Source of the DNA: Bacillus amyloliquefaciens DSM 7 = ATCC 23350
GTDB taxonomy: Bacteria; Bacillota; Bacilli; Bacillales; Bacillaceae
DNA: 64,000 nt
Direction of reading: 5' to 3'
NCBI RefSeq assembly: GCF_000196735.1
Contig: NC_014551.1
Location: 1,173,001-1,237,000, forward strand
In this document: piece after piece, positions 57,913-64,000 of the stretch
Position numbering within the stretch: the first letter of the stretch is position 1
Layout: each line of letters starts with the position of its first letter
The notes under the pieces: generated by a model
Told to the model about the DNA's origin: nothing
The model's database searches: none
What the model saw: only the letters and a program-made list of their open reading frames with translations
Program-made: the position numbers and the translations under genes

Positions 57913-58851
57913 ATGAAAGCTGGAATTCTTGGTGTCGGCCGTTACATTCCGGAAAAAGTGCTGACAAATCATGATCTTGAACAAATGGTAGATACATCGG
58001 ACGAGTGGATTCGTACGAGAACAGGTATAGAAGAAAGAAGAATCGCCGCTGAAGATATGTACTCATCCGGCATGGCTGCCGAGGCTGCGCAAAAAGCGCT
58101 TGATCAGGCGGGCATTTCCGCTGAGGATCTTGATATGATCCTCGTGGCCACGGTCACTCCCGATCAGTCTTTCCCTACCGTTTCCTGTATGATACAAGAA
58201 AAGCTCGGGGCTAAAAAAGCGTGCGCGATGGATATCAGCGCCGCATGTGCGGGATTTATGTACGGTATCGTAACCGCCAAACAATTCATTGAATCACAAA
58301 CATACAAACATGTCCTCGTCGTCGGCGTTGAAAAGCTTTCAAGCATTACAGACTGGGAAGACCGCAATACGGCTGTTCTGTTCGGAGACGGAGCCGGAGC
58401 GGCGGTCATCGGACCGGTCAGCGACGACAGAGGCATACTGTCATTTGAGCTCGGAGCAGACGGTACAGGCGGTCAGCACTTGTACTTAGATGAAAAAGGG
58501 CATACAATCATGCATGGAAGAGAAGTATTCAAATTCGCCGTCCGGCAAATGGGTGAATCGAGTGTAAATGTAATTGAAAAAGCCGGCCTCTCCAAAGAGG
58601 ATGTAGACTTTTTGATTCCCCATCAGGCAAACATCCGCATCATGGAAGCGGCACGGGAGCGTTTGGAGCTTCCGGTTGAAAAGATGTCTAAAACAGTTCA
58701 TAAATATGGAAACACATCCGCAGCATCCATTCCGATTTCATTAGTAGAGGAACTGGAAGCAGGTAAAATTAAAGACGGCGATGTCATCGTCATGGTCGGT
58801 TTCGGCGGAGGATTGACATGGGGCGCCATAGCAATGCGCTGGGGACGATAG
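57913..58851 (+). CDS. fabHA: FabHA, beta-ketoacyl-ACP synthase III
   Basis: 312 residues, starts fatty-acid synthesis by condensing acyl-CoA (branched preferred in Bacillus) with malonyl-ACP. Catalytic triad seen as Cys112 (AACAGFMYG), His in [12 protein letters not shown] and Asn in [10 protein letters not shown]. Thiolase fold. GGAGTC precedes the ATG. Operon with fabF, under FapR. B. subtilis has a second copy, fabHB, elsewhere. Confidence 0.96.
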   Translation: MKAGILGVGRYIPEKVLTNHDLEQMVDTSDEWIRTRTGIEERRIAAEDMYSSGMAAEAAQKALDQAGISAEDLDMILVATVTPDQSFPTVSCMIQEKLGAKKACAMDISAACAGFMYGIVTAKQFIESQTYKHVLVVGVEKLSSITDWEDRNTAVLFGDGAGAAVIGPVSDDRGILSFELGADGTGGQHLYLDEKGHTIMHGREVFKFAVRQMGESSVNVIEKAGLSKEDVDFLIPHQANIRIMEAARERLELPVEKMSKTVHKYGNTSAASIPISLVEELEAGKIKDGDVIVMVGFGGGLTWGAIAMRWGR

Positions 58852-58874
58852 AAAAAAGGTGAGGTGCACACAAG

Positions 58875-60113
58875 ATGAGTAAAAAAAGAGTAGTCGTTAC
58901 AGGGCTTGGAGCCCTGTCTCCGCTTGGCAATGATGCCGAAACAAGCTGGAAAAATGCAATCAGCGGCGTATCCGGAATCGGACCGATCACACGTGTGGAA
59001 TCGGACGAGTATCCGGCGAAAGTAGCTGCTGAGCTGAAAGATTTCAATGTTGAAAACTACATGGATAAAAAAGAAGCGAGAAAAATGGACCGCTTCACTC
59101 AATATGCTGTCGTAGCCGCGAAAATGGCCGTTGAAGATGCCGGTCTGAACATTACAGAAGAGATCGCGCCGAGAGTCGGCGTTTGGGTCGGGTCCGGAAT
59201 CGGCGGCCTTGAAACGCTTGAATCCCAATTCGAAATCTTCCTGACAAAAGGTCCGAGAAGGGTCAGCCCGTTCTTTGTGCCGATGATGATTCCGGATATG
59301 GCGACAGGCCAAATCTCAATCGCTCTCGGAGCAAAAGGAGTCAACTCCTGCACGGTGACGGCATGCGCGACGGGAACGAACTCTATCGGTGACGCGTTTA
59401 AAGTCATTCAGCGCGGCGATGCCGATGCGATGATTTCGGGCGGAACGGAAGCGCCGCTGACAAGAATGTCATTTGCGGGCTTCAGCGCAAACAAAGCCCT
59501 TTCTACAAATCCTGATCCGAAAACGGCAAGCCGCCCGTTTGATAAAAACCGTGACGGCTTTGTCATGGGAGAAGGCGCGGGGATCGTCGTGCTTGAAGAG
59601 CTTGAGCATGCGCTTGCCCGCGGTGCGAAAATCTACGGAGAAATTGTCGGCTACGGTTCAACCGGTGATGCTTACCACATTACCGCGCCTGCCCAAGACG
59701 GGGAAGGCGGTGCGAGAGCGATGCAGGAAGCAATCAAAGACGCGGGCATCAAGCCTGAAGAAATTGATTACATCAACGCTCACGGCACAAGCACGTACTA
59801 CAATGACAAATACGAGACAAAAGCCATTAAGACGGTTTTCGGTGATCATGCGTACAAGCTTGCCGTCAGTTCGACAAAATCAATGACGGGTCATTTGTTA
59901 GGCGCTGCCGGAGGAATTGAAGCAATCTTCTCCGTCATGGCGATTAAAGACGGGATCATCCCGCCGACAATTAACATCGAAACACCTGATGAAGAGTGTG
60001 ATTTAGATTATGTACCGGACAAAGCGCGCGAGCAGGATGTAAACATCGTACTCAGCAACTCGCTTGGATTCGGCGGACATAATGCCACTTTGATCTTTAA
60101 AAAATATCAATAA
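58875..60113 (+). CDS. fabF: FabF, beta-ketoacyl-ACP synthase II
   Basis: 412-residue elongation condensing enzyme. Cys164 in [10 protein letters not shown] is the acyl acceptor; the two His residues lie in [11 protein letters not shown] and [19 protein letters not shown] precedes the ATG. It is 23 nt after fabHA; a terminator follows. Confidence 0.97.
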   Translation: MSKKRVVVTGLGALSPLGNDAETSWKNAISGVSGIGPITRVESDEYPAKVAAELKDFNVENYMDKKEARKMDRFTQYAVVAAKMAVEDAGLNITEEIAPRVGVWVGSGIGGLETLESQFEIFLTKGPRRVSPFFVPMMIPDMATGQISIALGAKGVNSCTVTACATGTNSIGDAFKVIQRGDADAMISGGTEAPLTRMSFAGFSANKALSTNPDPKTASRPFDKNRDGFVMGEGAGIVVLEELEHALARGAKIYGEIVGYGSTGDAYHITAPAQDGEGGARAMQEAIKDAGIKPEEIDYINAHGTSTYYNDKYETKAIKTVFGDHAYKLAVSSTKSMTGHLLGAAGGIEAIFSVMAIKDGIIPPTINIETPDEECDLDYVPDKAREQDVNIVLSNSLGFGGHNATLIFKKYQ

Positions 60114-60123
60114 TACAGTTTTT

Positions 60124-60158
60124 GACCGGCTGCCTGAAAAAGGTGGCCGGTTTTTTTG
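60124..60158 (+). terminator. Terminator after fabF
   Basis: ACCGGCtgCCT pairs with AGGtgGCCGGT around a gaaaa loop, followed by seven T. Confidence 0.9.
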
Positions 60159-60196
60159 TGCGTGCATATGATAACAACAAGAGGAGGCGAACCGGT

Positions 60197-60982
60197 ATGA
60201 GCGTCAAGCTGACATATCAATGGATGGAAAAGGCGGCATCCATCAATGATTTGGCCCCGCACCTTTTGCCGCTTTTTTCAGGGGCCGAAAAGAAAGAATG
60301 GAAATCGATACTTGCGATGCTTCAAAACCACGGCATGTTCCGCCATCTGAAGGACGGTGTCGTGACCAGTAAACGGCTGAAAGAAAGGGGATGCTACAGC
60401 CATATCCAAAAGGAGGAAGCTTATTTAAAGGAGAAGTGGAGCGGGCCGGACGTGCCGATCGTTGTTTTGCCCGTCGATGAACGGAACCGGAAAGTACGTA
60501 TGGAATTCGGGTCAAAATCCGGTCTAGCCTTCCGGGACAAAATGTTTCTCTTTTTATCGTCGGATATCTCCAATTCCGCTGTATCCGCCCTTATGACGCA
60601 TGAATATAATCACGTCTGCCGGTTAGAGCATGTGACAATGGACGAAAAAGATGAGACATTACTTGATACAATCATGATGGAGGGGCTGGCAGAATATGCT
60701 GTATATGAGCGCTTCGGCTCAAGTCTTACGGCGGAATGGACGTCCTACTATACGCCTGAGCAGCTTGATTTTCTGTTTGAAAAAAGAGTCAAGCCGAACC
60801 TCAGATTAACGAGAGACAACAGGATGTTTTCCCAGCTGTTATACGGAAAAGGATACTTCCCCTCAATGCTTGGGTATGCCGTCGGATTCAATATAGTAAA
60901 AAAATATTTAACCGACCATCAAAAAACAGTAAAAGAAGCATTGGCCACACCTTCAAAAACCTTTCTGGAAGCAACGCTTTAA
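60197..60982 (+). CDS. yjaZ: YjaZ, DUF2268 zinc-metalloprotease-like protein
   Basis: 261 residues. It carries HEYNH (residues 135-139), the HExxH zinc motif, with EGLAEYAVYE further along as candidate third ligand (Glu). DUF2268 is a family of putative Zn proteases. No signal peptide. GAGGAGG precedes the ATG at 60197; the frame extends 25 codons upstream over the fabF terminator. Substrate unknown. Confidence 0.87.
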   Translation: MSVKLTYQWMEKAASINDLAPHLLPLFSGAEKKEWKSILAMLQNHGMFRHLKDGVVTSKRLKERGCYSHIQKEEAYLKEKWSGPDVPIVVLPVDERNRKVRMEFGSKSGLAFRDKMFLFLSSDISNSAVSALMTHEYNHVCRLEHVTMDEKDETLLDTIMMEGLAEYAVYERFGSSLTAEWTSYYTPEQLDFLFEKRVKPNLRLTRDNRMFSQLLYGKGYFPSMLGYAVGFNIVKKYLTDHQKTVKEALATPSKTFLEATL

Positions 60983-61035
60983 AAGATTAAAAGAATGGAA
61001 ATTATTTAAGGATATTACATTTATCAAAAAAATTC

Positions 61036-61064
61036 TTGCTTTTGTAATAATGATGTAATAATAT
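61036..61064 (+). promoter_or_regulatory. Candidate SigA promoter of the app operon
   Basis: TTGCTT (61036-61041), 17 nt, TAATAT (61059-61064) about 90 nt before appD. The region is very AT-rich. Known control of app in B. subtilis includes repression in rich growth; no operator is certain here. Confidence 0.5.
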
Positions 61065-61154
61065 ACAACTATAAAATTTTTCGACTATTCTATATTTTGT
61101 GATAGCGAAACGTATGTTTCCCTCTGCTGCAGCGGAATGAGAAAGGGGCGTATC

Positions 61155-62141
61155 ATGAGCACACTATTAGAAGTGAATAATTTAAAGACCTATTTTTTCA
61201 GAAAGAAACAGCCGATTCTCGCAGTCGACGGGGTTGATTTTCACATTAACAAAGGCGAAACCGTCGCACTTGTAGGAGAATCCGGCTCGGGCAAAAGCAT
61301 CACCTCGCTTTCTATTATGGGACTTGTCCAAGGATCGGGCGGAAAAATTATGGACGGCTCGATTAAGCTTGAAGGCAGGGACCTGGCCTCCTTCACCGAA
61401 AACGAATATTGCAAAATCCGCGGAAATGACGTCTCTATGATCTTTCAGGAACCCATGACTTCCCTGAACCCGGTGCTGACCATCGGGGAACAAATTACCG
61501 AAGTGCTTGAATACCATAAAAAAATGAGTAAAAAAGAAGCGGCCAAAAAGGCCGTTGAGCTTCTTGAGCTCGTCGGATTCTCCAGAGCGGAACAAGTGAT
61601 GAAAGAATATCCGCACCGTCTGTCCGGAGGGATGAGACAGAGGGTGATGATCGCCATTGCGCTCAGCTGCAATCCGAAACTTTTGATCGCCGATGAACCG
61701 ACGACGGCGCTTGATGTGACGATACAAGCCCAAGTATTGGAGCTGATGAAAGACCTCTGCAATAAATTCGATACTTCCATTCTGCTTATCACTCACGATT
61801 TAGGCGTCGTTTCAGAAGCCGCAGACAGGGTGATTGTAATGTACTGCGGACAAGTCGTAGAGAGCGCGAGTGTGGAAGACTTATTTTTAAACCCTCTCCA
61901 TCCGTACACGGAAGGGCTGTTAAACTCCATACCGGTGATAGACGGAGAGATTGATACATTAAAAGCGATCAAAGGCAGTGTCCCGACACCGGATAATCTT
62001 CCGGTAGGCTGCCGATTCGCCCCGAGGTGTTCAAAAGCGATGGACAAATGCAAAACGGGGCAGCCGGAGCTGGTGACACATGAAAGCGGCCGTTCTGTAA
62101 GATGTTTTCTATATGAGGAAGAGGGTGCCCAATCAAAATGA
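61155..62141 (+). CDS. appD: AppD, oligopeptide ABC transporter ATPase
   Basis: 328 residues. Walker A GESGSGKSIT, signature LSGGMRQR, Walker B LLIADEPTTALD, switch ITHDLGV; C-terminal peptide-transporter cysteine region (GCRFAPRCSKAMDKC). GAAAGGGG before the ATG; six codons of upstream frame are ignored. First gene of the operon; overlaps appF by 4 nt. Confidence 0.95.
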   Translation: MSTLLEVNNLKTYFFRKKQPILAVDGVDFHINKGETVALVGESGSGKSITSLSIMGLVQGSGGKIMDGSIKLEGRDLASFTENEYCKIRGNDVSMIFQEPMTSLNPVLTIGEQITEVLEYHKKMSKKEAAKKAVELLELVGFSRAEQVMKEYPHRLSGGMRQRVMIAIALSCNPKLLIADEPTTALDVTIQAQVLELMKDLCNKFDTSILLITHDLGVVSEAADRVIVMYCGQVVESASVEDLFLNPLHPYTEGLLNSIPVIDGEIDTLKAIKGSVPTPDNLPVGCRFAPRCSKAMDKCKTGQPELVTHESGRSVRCFLYEEEGAQSK

Positions 62142-63127
62142 CAGCTGTGAGCCAAGAAACGATTTTAGAGCTGAAAGATGTAAAAAAATATTTCCCGATC
62201 CGCTCCGGTTTTTTTCAAAGAAAAGTCGGAGACATAAAGGCTGTTGACGGCGTTTCATTTTCACTGAAGCGAGGGGAGACGCTCGGCATCGTCGGTGAAT
62301 CAGGATGCGGCAAATCAACGGCGGGAAGAACGATGATCCGTCTATACAAGCCGACAGACGGCCGGATTCTTTTTAAAGGTCAGGATATCTCCGGCTTATC
62401 TGAAGAAAAGCTGAGAAAAAGCGTCCGGAAAAACATCCAGATGGTCTTCCAAGATCCCTTTGCATCGCTTAATCCGAGAAAAACGCTCCGCTCCATTATT
62501 AAAGAACCGTTACAGACTCACCATATGTACAGCATGCGCGAGCGGAACGAGAAAGTGGAGGAGCTGCTGGCGAAAGTCGGTCTTCATCCGAGCTTTGCAA
62601 ACCGCTATCCGCACGAATTTTCCGGAGGGCAGCGTCAGCGGATCGGGATCGCGCGGGCTTTGACATTGAATCCCGAGCTGATTATCGCGGATGAACCCGT
62701 TTCCGCGCTCGATGTCTCCATTCAGGCCCAAGTCATCAATCTGATGGAGGAGCTGCAGGAAGAATTCAATCTGACCTATTTGTTTATTTCTCATGATTTG
62801 AGTGTTGTCCGCCATATCAGTGACAAAGTCGGCGTCATGTATCTGGGGAAAATGATGGAGCTGACCGATAAACACGAGCTGTACGACAATCCGCTTCATC
62901 CTTATACGCAAGCGCTTTTGTCTTCAGTGCCTGTGACGAGAAAAAAAGACGCCGTCAAGCGGGAACGAATTATCCTGAAAGGAGAACTGCCGAGCCCGGC
63001 AAACCCGCCGAAAGGATGCGTGTTCCACACGCGATGCCCGATGGCCAAACCGATCTGCAAGGAACAAGTCCCGGCATTTGAGGAAGCCGCTCCCGGCCAT
63101 TACGTTTCCTGCCATTTATACGCCTGA
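62138..63127 (+). CDS. appF: AppF, oligopeptide ABC transporter ATPase
   Basis: 329 residues, partner of AppD. Walker A GESGCGKST, signature FSGGQRQR, Walker B LIIADEPVSALD, ISHDLSVVRHI, and Cys-rich end GCVFHTRCPMAKPIC. Start overlaps appD (ATGA). Confidence 0.95.
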   Translation: MTAVSQETILELKDVKKYFPIRSGFFQRKVGDIKAVDGVSFSLKRGETLGIVGESGCGKSTAGRTMIRLYKPTDGRILFKGQDISGLSEEKLRKSVRKNIQMVFQDPFASLNPRKTLRSIIKEPLQTHHMYSMRERNEKVEELLAKVGLHPSFANRYPHEFSGGQRQRIGIARALTLNPELIIADEPVSALDVSIQAQVINLMEELQEEFNLTYLFISHDLSVVRHISDKVGVMYLGKMMELTDKHELYDNPLHPYTQALLSSVPVTRKKDAVKRERIILKGELPSPANPPKGCVFHTRCPMAKPICKEQVPAFEEAAPGHYVSCHLYA

Positions 63128-63204
63128 AAAGGCAAGCATCGAGAGGGGGTATGCCGGATTACATAACCTGTTTGCCGCATATATATCACAAAGGGGGAAT
63201 TGAT

Positions 63205-64000
63205 ATGAAATTACGTAAAACCGCACTGATGATGCTTAGTGTTTTTATGACGCTCGCCATCTTCCTGTCAGCATGCTCCGGTTCAAAATCCACAAGCACC
63301 GAATCCAAACCGGCAGGAAAGCCGCAAAAAGGCGGAGATTTGGTTGTCGGGTCAACTGGGGAACCAACACTTTTTAATCCTCTTTACTCCACTGATGTTG
63401 CAAGTTCCGATATTGAAGGAATGATTTACAGCACATTATTAGAAACCGATGAAAAATTGAACGTCAAGCCGTCGCTGGCTGAAAAAGTAACAGAAGCTGA
63501 CGGGGGATTAACGTATAACGTAAAACTTAAAAAAGGCGTTAAATTCCATGATGGAAAAGAGCTCACAGCCGATGATGTAGTTTTCACCTACAGTATTCCT
63601 CTTAACAAAGATTACAACGGTGAGCGGGGCTCAGGTTTTGAGTCACTTAAATCCGTAACGAAAAAAGGAAAATATGAAATTCAATTTAAAATGAAGAAAA
63701 AAGATGCCTATTTCTATAATGTCGTTCTCGACAGTTACGGCATTTTACCTAAACATATTTTGGGTAAGGTTCCGGTTGCCGACCTGGGAGAGAATGAATT
63801 TAACCGTAAAAATCCAATCGGCTCCGGTCCGTTTAAGTTTGCTGAGTGGAAAAAGGGCGAGTATGTCAAACTGAAAGCAAACGATGATTACTTTGGAGGC
63901 AGACCTTATCTCGATACAGTGACAGTGAAAACAATTCCTGATTCTAACGCTGCCGTGGCCCAGTTAAAAGCGGGAGATATTGATTTCTTCGTTGTGCCTG
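63205..64000 (+). CDS. appA: AppA, oligopeptide-binding lipoprotein (5' part)
   Basis: First 265 codons seen; it continues past the right edge. Signal peptide and lipobox (IFLSACSG). Family SBP_bac_5 motifs follow: GGDLVVGSTGEPTLFNPLYST, LKKGVKFHDGKELTADDVVFTY, GSGPFKFAEW. GGGGGAA precedes the ATG. In the B. subtilis 168 laboratory strain the gene is frameshifted, as I recall; here I see no break in the visible part. It binds oligopeptides for uptake. Confidence 0.93.
   Translation, partial: MKLRKTALMMLSVFMTLAIFLSACSGSKSTSTESKPAGKPQKGGDLVVGSTGEPTLFNPLYSTDVASSDIEGMIYSTLLETDEKLNVKPSLAEKVTEADGGLTYNVKLKKGVKFHDGKELTADDVVFTYSIPLNKDYNGERGSGFESLKSVTKKGKYEIQFKMKKKDAYFYNVVLDSYGILPKHILGKVPVADLGENEFNRKNPIGSGPFKFAEWKKGEYVKLKANDDYFGGRPYLDTVTVKTIPDSNAAVAQLKAGDIDFFVVP

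Noticed and set aside
58698-59312. Minus-strand open frame opposite fabHA-fabF
   Set aside because: Shadow of two strongly conserved enzymes; His/Arg/Phe-rich.
61075-61110. CodY box upstream of appD
   Set aside because: AATTTTTCGACTATT has about five mismatches from AATTTTCWGAAAATT; too weak in an AT-rich region.

Overview
This window is a chromosomal stretch of a Bacillus subtilis-group bacterium. Nearly every gene has a recognisable B. subtilis counterpart in the same order (addBA, sbcDC, gerPA-F, wprA, asnO, degA/iolX, yitJ, the arginine operon, med-comZ, fabHA-fabF, app). The layout differs from B. subtilis 168 as I remember it: the yisY to yitH stretch is missing, and a fatty-acid peroxygenase (cypC type), a BMP lipoprotein/chemoreceptor pair and an AT-rich fosB sit in between. 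This suggests B. amyloliquefaciens/velezensis or a close relative; the species is an inference. I see no rRNA, tRNA, IS element, prophage or CRISPR array.

Region by region. 1-9.8 kb: DNA break processing (end of addB, addA, sbcD, sbcC, yisB). 9.8-12.2 kb, minus strand: the six-gene gerP spore-coat operon with a SigK-type promoter, and the Spo0E-like yisI. 12.4-20 kb: yisK (SigH-type promoter), yisL, wall protease wprA, yisN, sporulation asparagine synthetase asnO, yisP. 20-28 kb: accessory metabolism, transport and regulation (yisQ, yisR, degA/iolQ with iolX, yisT, yisU, yisV, yisX). 28.4-32.6 kb: yitI, SAM-riboswitch-controlled yitJ, yitK, yitL. 32.7-36.9 kb: the most unusual segment, a BMP-family lipoprotein and a methyl-accepting chemotaxis protein in one operon behind a SigD-like promoter, then cypC, whose 3' end overlaps an antisense 40-residue gene. 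36.9-44.6 kb: yitS, yitT, an Ipi-like lipoprotein, two tiny genes, yitU, yitV, yitW, fosB, yitY, yitZ. 44.6-54.1 kb: argC-J-B-D-carA-carB-argF behind an ARG box. 54.2-57.8 kb: yjzC, yjzD, yjaU, yjaV, med, comZ, yjzB. 57.8-61 kb: fabHA-fabF under a FapR operator, then yjaZ. 61-64 kb: appD, appF and the start of appA, which runs off the window.

How the genes work together: AddAB and SbcCD both process broken DNA ends. The arginine operon builds arginine from glutamate together with carbamoyl phosphate. fabHA and fabF start and extend fatty acids under malonyl-CoA control, and cypC consumes fatty acids. med and comZ bracket competence control. Several genes are tied to sporulation (gerP, yisI, yisK, asnO). 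The BMP-MCP pair looks like a two-protein chemosensory unit whose ligand is not known. The strongest leads for novelty are that pair and its promoter palindrome, the lipobox-bearing Ipi-like protein, the degenerate YisP and YjaU active sites, and the cypC/antisense small-gene overlap.
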